From Candidatus Zixiibacteriota bacterium (lineage in GTDB: Bacteria > Zixibacteria > MSB-5A5 > GN15 > PGXB01): DNA of 64,000 nt. The notes below the pieces were generated by a model, which saw only the letters and a program-made list of their open reading frames with translations, had not been told where the DNA came from and made no database searches. The position numbers and the translations under genes are program-made. The stretch spans positions 62,001-126,000 of the forward strand of contig JAFGAL010000010.1 in the NCBI GenBank assembly GCA_016933695.1, read 5' to 3'. Below are positions 1-8,564 of the stretch, one piece after another (position 1 is the stretch's first letter; the number at the start of each line of letters is the position of its first letter).

Positions 1-1016
1 GCGATGGAATTGATTTCCTGCAGAACCGAATACAGGGTAGTGGTTTTTCCGCTGGAAGTCGGCCCGGTAATCAGAATCAGGCCTTCTTTCAGCCGGATCA
101 ATTCCCGCCATTTTTCCAGCAGGGTTTCATCGAAACCCAGCCGCTCCAGTCCGACGTTCAACACTCGGCGATCCAGAATTCGGATGACGACTTTTTCGCC
201 GTGAATGGTGGGCAGGGTCGAAATACGCAGGTCAATATCATGTCCATCGACCGTCACCAGCATGCGTCCATCCTGCGGCAGGCGCTTTTCCGAGACGTCC
301 ATATTGGCGGCGACTTTGATACGGGAGACAATTTCCGCCTGAAGGTTCTTGGGCGGAGAGGCTTCTTCGCGCATAACACCGTTGATTCGATAGCGGACAC
401 GCAGTTGCTTTTCATCCGGTTCGATATGAATATCCGACGCCCTGTCCTTGACAGCCTGATTGATCAGCAGATTGACCAGTTTGACGACCGGCGTATCCTG
501 TTCGTTTCCCAGCGCCTGTTCCGCGGCGGCGGCATCCTCGCGGGCGCGATCCTCGGGATAGGTTCCGATAACACCCTGAAGCGAATCGGCCACGGAATAA
601 TACTGGTCGATGGATGCGATGATTTCGTTTTCGGGACTGACCACGCGTTTGATATCGCACCGGGTGAGATACTTCAATTCCTCAATGGCGATTATATTCA
701 GCGGATCGGCCATGGCGATTGTGAGGGTGTTGGCGATTTTGAATACCGGAATGAGGCCATACCGTCGCGCCACCTCGACCGGAACCATGGTAATGACATG
801 GGGATCGATAACCAGCGTATTCAGTGCGATTTTGGGGATGTTTAGCCGTTCGGACAGTGTGTCGAGGAGTTGATCCTGGGTAATTAAACCCTTTTCAACC
901 AGGATATTGCCGACCTTGGAACCGGTTTTTTTCTGATCCTTTAGCGCATCCTGCAATTCGGCCTGAGTAATCAGGCCCTTTTCGATAAGAATGTCGCCTA
1001 TTTTCTTTCGAGCCAT
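1..1016 (-). CDS. pilB: Type IV pilus / type II secretion assembly ATPase (PilB/GspE-like), N-terminal part only
   Basis: Cytoplasmic hexameric ATPase that powers pilus or pseudopilus polymerisation. About 338 residues are visible; the gene runs off the left edge of the window. Residues 1-60 contain two GxxLxxxGxIxxxQL repeats (GDILIEKGLIT and GNILVEKGLIT), typical of the MshEN N-terminal domain, which binds c-di-GMP in some relatives. The middle part carries the conserved stretch ending in DRASDIHIEP and the later GEKVVIRILDRR. The Walker A motif GPTSSGKTTT lies near residue 318, just before the cut. The start ATG at 1014-1016 gives the expected MARKKIGDILI opening, although its ribosome-binding site is weak. 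It is divergent from the Omp85-like gene. I cannot separate PilB from GspE because the C-terminus and the rest of the operon are outside the window. Confidence 0.93.
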   Translation of the reverse strand, partial: MARKKIGDILIEKGLITQAELQDALKDQKKTGSKVGNILVEKGLITQDQLLDTLSERLNIPKIALNTLVIDPHVITMVPVEVARRYGLIPVFKIANTLTIAMADPLNIIAIEELKYLTRCDIKRVVSPENEIIASIDQYYSVADSLQGVIGTYPEDRAREDAAAAEQALGNEQDTPVVKLVNLLINQAVKDRASDIHIEPDEKQLRVRYRINGVMREEASPPKNLQAEIVSRIKVAANMDVSEKRLPQDGRMLVTVDGHDIDLRISTLPTIHGEKVVIRILDRRVLNVGLERLGFDETLLEKWRELIRLKEGLILITGPTSSGKTTTLYSVLQEINSI

Positions 1017-1132
1017 ACCACAACATGCATTTAAGGGTTCACCTTCATAATCGGTCAATTGCCGTATTCTCTTAACTTTCGGTAAGGCCGGCGATATGTT
1101 AATGGTTGCATTTGTATCGGACGACCGATACC

Positions 1133-1161
1133 TTGACAGATAAACGCAGGGGAGTTAAACA
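1133..1161 (+). promoter_or_regulatory. Possible promoter of the Omp85-like gene
   Basis: TTGACA at 1133-1138 is followed after 17 bases by TAAACA at 1156-1161. The -35 box is perfect and the -10 box is weak. A start about seven bases downstream would exclude the GTG at 1165 as an initiation codon and favour the ATG at 1192. Confidence 0.35.
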
Positions 1162-1191
1162 GGCGTGTTCGACATCCGATATTGGCGGTAT

Positions 1192-2778
1192 ATGATAAAA
1201 CAGGGTATTTGGGTCGTTGTTGCGGTATTGTGGGCGGCGTTGTCCTTTGCCGATGCAACGGATTCCGCATCCTGCGGCGTGGTCATAGACTCGGTGATTA
1301 TCGACAATCGCAATATCTATGATCTTGACGATCCGCAGTATGATCACTGGATTTTCCGGTTGGCCAATGCTTTCAATATCAAGACTAAAAAGTGGGTTAT
1401 CCATCAGGAGCTCCTGCTCGACAAGGGGGACGTGTATTCCGAGGTGCTGGCAGAGGAGACCGCCCACAACCTGAGGTCGCTTCCATATATCTGGAACGCC
1501 GGGGTCTGTCTGCGGCAGGTCGACAGCGCCACCATTCTTCAGGTGACGACATCGGATCGCTGGTCGCTGGTGGGAGGACCGTCGGTTAACCGTTCGGCGG
1601 GGGAAACGACCTATCAACTCGGGTTCGAGGAAACCAATTTTCTCGGTTATGGGCATTTTGTCGGTGTGAACGTTTTCGTGCGGGATTTCGACGATGATTT
1701 TTACAGTCTGGCATATGTTTATCCGCGTTTATTTGGAGGCGGGTTGACATTTGACGGGTATCGTAATACCGCCCCCGGAATCGGTATCAGCTGGCTTCAG
1801 GTATCTTTGCCGTGGTTGTCCCTGTCACAGCGGTATTCGTTTCTGACCGCGTACGAGCATACCGACCGTCGTAATGATTACTATCGTGACGGAGTGATTG
1901 TCGCGCAGGATGAAGTCAGGGGGGATGATTTTGTCGGCAAGGTGTCGCAACGTCTCGGGGGATATCATTACAAATTCCTTACCGCGCTGTATTACAAGTA
2001 CATGGACGTGCGGTCTTGCAATCGGCGGCAGTATGCCGACGATGTTTCGGTAACATTCTCATCCGACAGCCTGTATCATTTCGCTGAAGGGCAGGTGGGT
2101 GTCGAGCATATTCAGTATATCAAGACCCGGCGAATCAATATGTTTTCCCGTGACGAGGATGTCGATCTGGTCACGGGGGTATATTTAAAACTGGGTCGGG
2201 CCTGGAATGCCGGAAGTGGGGCGAAGCTGTATGACAAATTCACGCTGGAAGCGCATCTGGACCGCTATTGGCGCCGACATTTGCTGTTGATCGATTATGA
2301 ACGCAACGAGTGGTATAACGGCGAGGTCAGCTTCAGAAAGCGCCAGGATGTTTCGATAAGGTATTATTATAACGGGCTGAAATGGCTAACGCCGCTGGTT
2401 TCGATCCAGCATACCCGCGACATCAGGCTGGATCGGATGCGGTTTTTATATCTTGGTGGAAATGAAGGAATACGGGGATATCCCCGTAATTACTGCAATG
2501 GCGAGAAGCGTTTATTGATAAATGTCGAGCCGAGGTTTTTCCCGGGGATACGAGTGATGGCACATGAGGTCGGCGCGGCGATGTTTGTGGATTTGGGACA
2601 GTGCTGGAATCACGGCGAGACACTGGAGATGTCCGATTTGAACTGGACAATCGGCGCGGGGATCCGGATCGGCGCGGAACGCATTGCGCAGGAAGAAGTT
2701 CTGCGAATCGATCTGGCGTATGCCGGACGCTCGAAAACCTGGGAGATTTCATTCGGGATGGGGCAGTTTATTAACTAA
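1192..2778 (+). CDS. Omp85-superfamily outer-membrane barrel protein (BamA/TamA-like)
   Basis: Outer-membrane protein of the Omp85 superfamily. From the ATG at 1192 it has 528 residues and opens with a signal peptide (MIKQGIWVVVAVLWAALSFA). An in-frame GTG at 1165 would add nine residues ahead of it; it has an AGGGGAG further upstream, so the start is not fully settled. One POTRA-like module is readable in the first 100 residues or so (VIIDNRNIYD ... LDKGDVYSEVLAEETAHNLRSLPYI). The rest alternates aromatic and charged residues as barrel strands do. The Omp85 hallmark G(x)RGY is seen near residue 425 (GGNEGIRGYPRN), and the C-terminus ends in a strand with ISFGMGQFIN. With a single POTRA module it is shorter than BamA (usually five), so it is more likely a lineage-specific Omp85 protein than the essential BamA. 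Confidence 0.82.
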   Translation: MIKQGIWVVVAVLWAALSFADATDSASCGVVIDSVIIDNRNIYDLDDPQYDHWIFRLANAFNIKTKKWVIHQELLLDKGDVYSEVLAEETAHNLRSLPYIWNAGVCLRQVDSATILQVTTSDRWSLVGGPSVNRSAGETTYQLGFEETNFLGYGHFVGVNVFVRDFDDDFYSLAYVYPRLFGGGLTFDGYRNTAPGIGISWLQVSLPWLSLSQRYSFLTAYEHTDRRNDYYRDGVIVAQDEVRGDDFVGKVSQRLGGYHYKFLTALYYKYMDVRSCNRRQYADDVSVTFSSDSLYHFAEGQVGVEHIQYIKTRRINMFSRDEDVDLVTGVYLKLGRAWNAGSGAKLYDKFTLEAHLDRYWRRHLLLIDYERNEWYNGEVSFRKRQDVSIRYYYNGLKWLTPLVSIQHTRDIRLDRMRFLYLGGNEGIRGYPRNYCNGEKRLLINVEPRFFPGIRVMAHEVGAAMFVDLGQCWNHGETLEMSDLNWTIGAGIRIGAERIAQEEVLRIDLAYAGRSKTWEISFGMGQFIN

Positions 2779-2814
2779 TGTTTTGGCCGGGTCAGCCGTA
2801 AGTACTTATAGGAC

Positions 2815-2842
2815 TTGACAATCACGGCTTTTGACGTACATT
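2815..2842 (+). promoter_or_regulatory. Promoter of the dockerin metalloprotease gene
   Basis: TTGACA at 2815-2820 and TACATT at 2837-2842 are separated by 16 bases. They lie about 65 bases before the preferred start codon at 2907. Confidence 0.5.
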
Positions 2843-2906
2843 ATGTGTGAGGGTAAATGGTCATATCGCGCGAATGTATGGTCTCGCCGAGTGGATAGGA
2901 AATAGC

Positions 2907-4601
2907 ATGATGACAAGATTACCGGGAAAAGCATGTATTTTTATTCTGTTTTTCGCAGTCGTTTTGCCGTTGACTGCCGTGGGAGAGATGGAACGCCGCG
3001 CGTACCCGACGTCGGTTATGACCCTGATCGATCAGGCGTATCAGGCGGGTGACCTCTCCGAAGGAGATCGCGCGTTTTTAACGATTCAGGCACTACGCGA
3101 TCCGGGCGCACTTCCGGCCGACTATCAGCCGATTAATCCGACACCGATGAAAAGCGGCACGCCATATATCTTGCAGGCGCTGAAAAACTGGGACGCTATG
3201 AGTCCGGAGCAACAGGCGCAGGCCGTGGTTATGATGGAACGTGCCCCGCTGGACTCGGTTTATATCTCGCCGGGCAATCATTTTCGTATCCGGTATGGCT
3301 TTACCAATCCCGACTCGGTGCCGGCCGATGATTTCGACAGTTCCGGCATCCCCGATTATGTCGAGCGAACGGCATTGTATGCCGACAGCGCCTACCACGT
3401 ATACCAGGAAATTTACGGTTATCTGCCGCCGCCGCTGAAGAACGATTCGCTGTATACGATCAACTTGAAGAAGTTGTTGCATGTGTACGGTCAGACCCTG
3501 CCGACGATTCCCGGCGATTCTTCGTGGGACGATTACGTTTCCTATATCGATATCGACTGCAATATGGCCAATGTCCTGCCGAACGACGATCCCGAGGGCG
3601 ATCCGATCGGCGCGTTGAAGGTAACGGTTGTGCATGAGTATTTCCATGCCACGCAGTGTGCATATGACACGTTCGAGGATGACTGGTGGATGGAATGCAC
3701 GGCGGTGTTTCACGAGGAATTGCTGTTTCCCGAGGTGAATGACAATTACAATTTCCTGCCGTACTTTTATGATTATCCCGACACGTCGCTATTGATCGAT
3801 TCGTATCACGCCTATGGCGCGTTTGTCTGGCCGATGTATCTTGTCGACCTGTACGGGTACGACGTGATCAAATCGGCTTTCGAGTATGCCCGGTATTTTT
3901 CGATCATCCCGTCGCTTGACAGCGCCCTGGCCGGGCATGACGAGACGGTGCGTTCGGTGTTTTCGGAATTCACGGTGTGGAATTATTTCACGGGGGCACG
4001 TGCGGAAACCACATCGTATTATGTCGACGCGGCCGATTATCCGATGTCGCCGTTGGATCAGACCGCGGGCAGTTGTCCGTTCATGGGTTTGACACCGGTA
4101 AAAACTCCGGATGGAATGGGGTGTAACTATATTGTCGCCTATCCCGATTCCAGTGAGAACGGGGGACTGAAATTGAATTTCGACGGCGCCAACTCGGCGG
4201 TTTGGGGATTTTCCTATGTGGCATTTGCCGATGATGACGTGCTGGTGGTCGCCGATTGCGATGTCGATTTGTACGGGCGTACCAAGGTCGCGATTTATGA
4301 TTATCTGCGGTATGATTCGCTGGTGTTTATCCCGGCGGTGATCTCTCCGTTCCAGTACAATCATACCTATGTTTTTGATATGGCAATTCTGCCGTTCGGC
4401 GATGCCGACGGCTCGGGTGAGATAAACCTTCTTGATATCCTTCTGCTGATCGGAAATTTGTACAGCGGCGGACTTCCGCCCGCTTACGACTATTACATGG
4501 GTGATGCCGACGGTTCAGGCCGAATCAATCTTCTGGACATACTGTATCTGATCGATTACGTCTACCAAGACGGTCCCGCGCCGGTGGTATATCGTCCCTG
4601 A
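2907..4601 (+). CDS. Secreted metalloprotease with two C-terminal dockerin-type repeats
   Basis: Predicted secreted zinc protease of 564 residues. The ATG at 2907 is preferred: AGGAAA lies just upstream and it opens directly into a signal peptide (MMTRLPGKACIFILFFAVV). An in-frame start at 2847 would put 20 unlikely residues ahead. The zinc-binding HEYFH is at about residues 243-247, followed by the acidic segment WWMECTAVFHEE, which may supply the third ligand, as in the MXAN_6640-type putative metalloproteases. The last 70 residues carry two dockerin-like calcium loops, GDADGSGEINLLDILLLI and GDADGSGRINLLDILYLI. In cellulosome bacteria such repeats bind cohesins. No cohesin gene is visible here, and many FCB and Planctomycetes proteins carry dockerin repeats without cellulosomes. 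The substrate is unknown. Confidence 0.8.
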   Translation: MMTRLPGKACIFILFFAVVLPLTAVGEMERRAYPTSVMTLIDQAYQAGDLSEGDRAFLTIQALRDPGALPADYQPINPTPMKSGTPYILQALKNWDAMSPEQQAQAVVMMERAPLDSVYISPGNHFRIRYGFTNPDSVPADDFDSSGIPDYVERTALYADSAYHVYQEIYGYLPPPLKNDSLYTINLKKLLHVYGQTLPTIPGDSSWDDYVSYIDIDCNMANVLPNDDPEGDPIGALKVTVVHEYFHATQCAYDTFEDDWWMECTAVFHEELLFPEVNDNYNFLPYFYDYPDTSLLIDSYHAYGAFVWPMYLVDLYGYDVIKSAFEYARYFSIIPSLDSALAGHDETVRSVFSEFTVWNYFTGARAETTSYYVDAADYPMSPLDQTAGSCPFMGLTPVKTPDGMGCNYIVAYPDSSENGGLKLNFDGANSAVWGFSYVAFADDDVLVVADCDVDLYGRTKVAIYDYLRYDSLVFIPAVISPFQYNHTYVFDMAILPFGDADGSGEINLLDILLLIGNLYSGGLPPAYDYYMGDADGSGRINLLDILYLIDYVYQDGPAPVVYRP

Positions 4602-4786
4602 TTTCACGCCAGATGACAGTATGTGACAGAGAACAGGAAATATTTTCCGGTTTTTGTCGCAATTGACCGTTCCATCACGAACATGATAACCTCAAAAAAG
4701 AAAAAAGCGCAATGGCGTGAATTGTACGGATAGTACGGTAATTCGATTTGAAATGCAAAAATATGGAGCGATTGAGATTTTTATTC

Positions 4787-4815
4787 TTGACTTAAATTGT
4801 TGAATCTGTTATAGA
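4787..4815 (+). promoter_or_regulatory. Sigma-70-type promoter in the 4602-4907 intergenic stretch
   Basis: TTGACT at 4787-4792 and TATAGA at 4810-4815 are separated by exactly 17 bases. It is the only clear feature in the 306-base gap between the dockerin protease and the zinc-ribbon gene. The resulting leader of about 85 bases ends in AGAGAGGGGG just before the ATG at 4908. I see no gene or strong hairpin elsewhere in this gap. Confidence 0.6.
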
Positions 4816-4907
4816 AAGTATGGATAGAGGATACTACATCTTAATTACCAGTCGATTGGTTCAGAGGTAACACGGAAGTTTACCTCGTCACACAGAGAGG
4901 GGGATAA

Positions 4908-5138
4908 ATGGTCGGAGGTTTCGAACCGAAGATCTTAATCTGTGAAGACTGCGGCGAGGAATTTGTTTTCACCGCCCAGGCCCAGGAATACTTCGCCGAC
5001 AAAGGGTACACGGAAGAACCCAAACGGTGCAAGCACTGCTACATGAAGTACAAGCGAGACAAGAAGGGACAAGCCACCTCACGGAACGGCAATTTTATCT
5101 CACAACAGGATGCATCGTACTTCGGTCGCGCCAAATGA
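4908..5138 (+). CDS. Small zinc-ribbon protein
   Basis: Cytoplasmic protein of 76 residues with a probable zinc-binding ribbon: CxxC at residues 12-15 (CEDCGEEFVFT) and a second CxxC (CKHCYMKYKR) about 30 residues later. The EEFVFTAQAQEYFADKGY segment is typical of the short probable zinc-ribbon family found widely in bacteria, often near stress or DNA-binding genes. The basic tail (KYKRDKKGQ) would allow nucleic acid contact, but that is inference. A strong Shine-Dalgarno sequence (AGAGAGGGGG) precedes the ATG, and the gene has its own promoter and terminator, so it is monocistronic. Confidence 0.8.
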   Translation: MVGGFEPKILICEDCGEEFVFTAQAQEYFADKGYTEEPKRCKHCYMKYKRDKKGQATSRNGNFISQQDASYFGRAK

Positions 5139-5140
5139 AA

Positions 5141-5165
5141 AGCCCCTGTCGTAACGACAGGGGCT
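5141..5165. terminator. Terminator between convergent genes
   Basis: Perfect 11-bp stem AGCCCCTGTCG / CGACAGGGGCT with a TAA loop, starting two bases after the zinc-ribbon stop codon. The T-run (TTTTC) is on the minus-strand side, so it can end the M6 protease transcript as well as block read-through from the left. Confidence 0.75.
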
Positions 5166-5173
5166 TCGCCTCG

Positions 5174-5217
5174 GACCGAGTCAGCCGCGGGGGAGGAAAC
5201 GGCTGAATAGCTCGGTC
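5174..5217. other. Long imperfect hairpin in the 3' region of the M6 protease gene
   Basis: GACCGAG TCAGCCG (5174-5187) pairs with CGGCTGA and CTCGGTC (5200-5217), giving a 14-bp stem broken by a four-base ATAG bulge around a 12-base purine-rich loop. It lies 17 bases after the protease stop codon on the minus strand and just before the terminator. It probably protects the mRNA end or helps termination. Confidence 0.6.
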
Positions 5218-5234
5218 GTGCTTTGCAAAAGGGG

Positions 5235-7010
5235 TCACTTCACGAGAATCATCTTTTTGATCCGCAACTCGCGTTCGGTTTGCAGTCGGTAAAAGTACAC
5301 ACCCGACGCCATGCGATTGCCGTCGTCATCGGTGCCGTCCCAGGTTACGGTCAGGGTTCCGGCCGGGCATGGTTCGTCGATCAGTGTCTTGACCGCGCGG
5401 CCGAGCAGGTCGTGCACGACAATCGTGGCCGTGGCGGTTGATGGCAGGAAGAAATCTATGCTGGTCTGCGGATTGAAGGGATTCGGGTAGTTTTGTCCAA
5501 GATGAATCCCAACGGGAAGCATATCGGTCGGTTCCTCTTCTTCCTCCTCCTCCTCTTCCTCACCGGTGGAAAACGAGACCTGGAAATCCATGGTCATAAC
5601 CGCCGCCGACGAAGAGATATTCGTAATGGCCAGGCCGGTATTGTCACCGGTATAGGAATTGGTGTTCGGTGTCGTGGCCGGGCTGAACATGTCGGCGTTA
5701 GTGGAGCCGGGAAATGGATCGCCGGAGTTGCCGACCGATTGCTTTTGTTCCAGTTCGAAGAGACCGTCGGCCTGTTCCAGCGCCACCAGCAGATTTCCGG
5801 AGGTGGTGTGGTCGGGATACCATTCGTCATCGTTGTCGGACTGTGTTTCGTCGATATGCCAGATCAAAAGGCCGCTTCCCGCGAGGTAAGAGTCATAGCC
5901 GGTTTTCTGGCGATTCTCTATTAAAAAGTACTCCGGACCGCCATCGTCTTCGTACCAGAGGCGGTATACCTGCGGCGTGGTCTCGATGGCGCTCAGTGAG
6001 GCACTGCTGGTGCTGTCGGAAACGACCGTGGGTGTTACAAAGCCGAGTTGAATGCGGCACCAGGCATCGAAATGCGCGGGCGAGCCGCCCATGTTACCGG
6101 CGCCGAGCCAGCTTCCGTAGGACATGATCGACCAGTTGCCGATACCGTAGGCATCGGACGGGCGGTCGGTGTCGTACAGGTCGGGCAGACCGAGAATATG
6201 GCCGAATTCATGACAGAATACACCGAGGGTGATGTCACCGGGGGACATCCAGTACTCAGGCTGGATGGAATATTTCCAGACCCGAACGCCGTCGACCACT
6301 ACCGGGCTTGCGGTTGCCCACATATGCGACCAGATATCATCGTTACTCATGGTGAACTCCGCTCCGGGGCCGGTATGCACCAAAATGACGGCGTCGACGA
6401 ATCCGTCGTTGTCGTTGTCATACTGCGAAAAATCAACCATCGGATCGATCGCGGCGACGACGTCCTCGCACAGTTTCTGACTGTTGTGCGGATAGGCGCC
6501 GGTGCCATTATTGGCGTTGCAATAGTACTCATACGTTTGCGGCGCGGTGATCCAGCCGAGTGAAGAGGGCAGATTCACCGAGACCACGTCGAAATTGTCA
6601 TACGAGACTTCGCGATAATAGTGACGCAGGGAACCCTGCTGGTTAACAAAGAGCAGGTCGTCGAATTCTGAGGCGGAAACCGAATTGGCCTGATCCGAGA
6701 ATTCAATCAATATCGCCAGCGCATGGAATTCGCCGCCATAGGCGGTACTGCGGGCGGTCAGCGACGACGTTTGCACGTTCCGCTGGTTCTGCAGGAATTC
6801 CGGACGGTGTTGCAGGTAGTACGGCATGGTCTGGCCGCCGGCCTTCAGAGTCGTGTAGGTTTCGGGATGCGGCGGCATGGCAGAAGCGGCGGCGCACCAG
6901 ATCATCAGGAATACCAGAGTGCATATAAGCCATCCGAATATGTCCCGTCGATATGCCAGAACGCCGACGGCGCCGGTTCTTTTGTTGCGATGTATAATAG
7001 TTTCACCCAT
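5235..7010 (-). CDS. M6-family secreted metalloprotease with C-terminal sorting domain
   Basis: Predicted secreted zinc protease of the immune-inhibitor-A (M6) family, 591 residues. The N-terminus has a positively charged start and a hydrophobic signal segment (WLICTLVFLMIWCAAASA). The catalytic motif HEFGHILGLPDLYD begins at about residue 267 and fits HExxHxxGxxD; the Met-turn SIMSYGSW follows. After a run of ten glutamates comes a classical Por-type C-terminal domain (GQNYPNPFNPQTSIDF ... GVYFYRLQT ... KKMILVK), so export across the outer membrane by a type IX-like route is likely. AGGGGGAG sits just before the ATG. Upstream lie two identical palindromes (7116-7158) that could control it. 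Confidence 0.9.
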   Translation of the reverse strand: MGETIIHRNKRTGAVGVLAYRRDIFGWLICTLVFLMIWCAAASAMPPHPETYTTLKAGGQTMPYYLQHRPEFLQNQRNVQTSSLTARSTAYGGEFHALAILIEFSDQANSVSASEFDDLLFVNQQGSLRHYYREVSYDNFDVVSVNLPSSLGWITAPQTYEYYCNANNGTGAYPHNSQKLCEDVVAAIDPMVDFSQYDNDNDGFVDAVILVHTGPGAEFTMSNDDIWSHMWATASPVVVDGVRVWKYSIQPEYWMSPGDITLGVFCHEFGHILGLPDLYDTDRPSDAYGIGNWSIMSYGSWLGAGNMGGSPAHFDAWCRIQLGFVTPTVVSDSTSSASLSAIETTPQVYRLWYEDDGGPEYFLIENRQKTGYDSYLAGSGLLIWHIDETQSDNDDEWYPDHTTSGNLLVALEQADGLFELEQKQSVGNSGDPFPGSTNADMFSPATTPNTNSYTGDNTGLAITNISSSAAVMTMDFQVSFSTGEEEEEEEEEEPTDMLPVGIHLGQNYPNPFNPQTSIDFFLPSTATATIVVHDLLGRAVKTLIDEPCPAGTLTVTWDGTDDDGNRMASGVYFYRLQTERELRIKKMILVK

Positions 7011-7115
7011 GTTCTCCCCCTGGGTTAATTGTTATCACCATTGGTCATGGCAATCCGGATGCCGGGTGGAGAATTGTCTGTAAGCTATAGAGTGCCATTA
7101 GGATAAGTGGGGCTT

Positions 7116-7158
7116 TATGGGTGTGCGCCCATAGTGTTCTTATGGGGATTGTCCCATA
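7116..7158. promoter_or_regulatory. Tandem palindromes TATGGG-N6-CCCATA
   Basis: Two inverted repeats with identical arms and equal six-base spacers lie at 7116-7133 and 7141-7158. A lone half-site TATGGG is at 7187-7192. They sit about 105-150 bases upstream of the M6 protease start and downstream of the barrel-gene terminator. The arrangement looks like a paired operator for a dimeric regulator. Two small RNA hairpins are the alternative. Confidence 0.5.
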
Positions 7159-7195
7159 CCGTATGGTGTATTCGGGAGTGACTCTCTATGGGTAA

Positions 7196-7226
7196 AATAA
7201 AAAAGGGCGGGAATTTTCCCGCCCTT
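7196..7226 (-). terminator. Rho-independent terminator of the 10616-7255 operon
   Basis: On the minus strand an 11-bp stem AAGGGCGGGAA / TTCCCGCCCTT with a two-base loop is followed by TTTTATTTTA. It lies 28 bases after the stop codon of the barrel gene. Confidence 0.9.
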
Positions 7227-7254
7227 GAGAGGCATGCTGTAAACGATTATTGTA

Positions 7255-8550
7255 TTACAGGCGAATGCCCGCTGAGATCGCAAAGTGCAGACCCTTGGAC
7301 TCAGAAAAATTGAATGTACTATGATTGGAGACTGCAAAGTCCATATAGGCCAGACCGAAATCGAACCCCGAGCCGCCCGACAACGCCGCGGCCTTGCCGC
7401 CACCGGCGGCATAACCGGCCCGAAGCGGCATGAAGGGGATCAGATGGTATTCCGCACCGACTGCGATGCGGGGTTTGGATGATGTCCCCGCGCCAAGGCG
7501 AAAGCCCTGTTCCCAGTCGATCGCCCAGAGCAGGCGGCCGCTGGTATTGGCGATACCCAGACGCATGACGGTCGGAAGGGAAGAGGTGAAATCGTCGATA
7601 TCGCGGGAATAATCCTCGGAGATCACAACCGAATCGTCATCCATATTGTCGGTGGTGGTGGTATCGAACTGAAAGTAATAACCGTGTTCCTGCGTTTCGT
7701 TATTCCAGGTGATATGGCTGAACAGGTTGGTAAACGTTACGCCAATCGTATAGTCGTGGGACAGCTTCAGTGCCGCACCGAGATCGAGACCATAGCCGGT
7801 GCCGCCGGTGGCGGTTCTGATATTGATATTGCCTTCACCTTCGAAACCGGTAATCAGCGTGGTGGCGCCGCCGGAGATATCGGTGACTTCCTCGTAGGCG
7901 ATACCGCGGATGTATTTGGCGGTCGCGCCGATGGAAAGCTGGCGGCTTCCCAGTTTCAAGAGTGACGTCCCGTACGAAACACCGCCGGTGGCATAGGCGA
8001 TCGCTTCACTGTACATTCCGTCCAGCGAGAACGTCTCGTTGAATCCATTACCGTTGAGAATCAGCCGCATGGCGTCTTTGCCGAGATTTGATTCGGTTGC
8101 CGCCAGGCCGTTGAAGGTCAGGGCGATATTCCCGAACGACAGCGACATCGCCGTGGCTTCGGCGTCGGCCGATATTTTCAGGCCTTCCACCGGGATTTTA
8201 TTGAGGATGGTGTTCTTGTCGTCGGTGGTCAGAATCGCACCGGTGTAGTCGTTATAGTCATTGAGCGTGAAGCTGTTGTTACTTATTCTAGCCCCGGCGC
8301 CGATAATTTCCAAACCGTTCTGGCGATACCCGTCCAGCCCGAGGTTGGCCGGATTGTACAGCCCGGCGTAGACGCCTTTGGCCAGGCCGGTATACGCGCC
8401 GCCCATCGCCACCGCGCGGGCGGAAGACAGACCATAGGCATGCGCGTCGCCGCCGACGGCCAGTATCAGCAGAATCGCGCTGAGAGCGGCAAACGCCACG
8501 GTCCGCGACCGATTCCGAAATTGTGCTTTGTAATTGCTACTGGTATTCAT
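7255..8550 (-). CDS. Outer-membrane beta-barrel protein (DUF5723/FadL-like)
   Basis: Predicted outer-membrane protein of 431 residues with a signal peptide (hydrophobic SAILLILAVGGDAHA). The mature N-terminus YGLSSARAVAMGGAYTG followed by GVYAGLYNPANL is the pattern of the PorV/FadL-like barrels common in FCB bacteria (the MGGAYTG and NPANL segments). The remainder is glycine-rich with alternating hydrophobic strands and ends in HFAISAGIRL, a plausible last strand. It is the second gene of an operon, 14 bases after the 683-residue envelope protein, with AAGAAAGAGG as ribosome-binding site. The function is unknown; relatives include type IX accessory proteins and hydrophobic-compound porins. 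Confidence 0.75.
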   Translation of the reverse strand: MNTSSNYKAQFRNRSRTVAFAALSAILLILAVGGDAHAYGLSSARAVAMGGAYTGLAKGVYAGLYNPANLGLDGYRQNGLEIIGAGARISNNSFTLNDYNDYTGAILTTDDKNTILNKIPVEGLKISADAEATAMSLSFGNIALTFNGLAATESNLGKDAMRLILNGNGFNETFSLDGMYSEAIAYATGGVSYGTSLLKLGSRQLSIGATAKYIRGIAYEEVTDISGGATTLITGFEGEGNINIRTATGGTGYGLDLGAALKLSHDYTIGVTFTNLFSHITWNNETQEHGYYFQFDTTTTDNMDDDSVVISEDYSRDIDDFTSSLPTVMRLGIANTSGRLLWAIDWEQGFRLGAGTSSKPRIAVGAEYHLIPFMPLRAGYAAGGGKAAALSGGSGFDFGLAYMDFAVSNHSTFNFSESKGLHFAISAGIRL

Positions 8551-8564
8551 GGCATGCCTCTTTC

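Noticed and set aside
412-660. Reading frames opposite or shifted within PilB and most large genes
   Set aside because: They are arginine- or histidine-rich shadows of the true coding strand, with no ribosome-binding sites or family motifs.
2423-2752. Minus-strand frame inside the Omp85 gene
   Set aside because: Composition is typical of an antisense shadow and it overlaps a well-supported gene.
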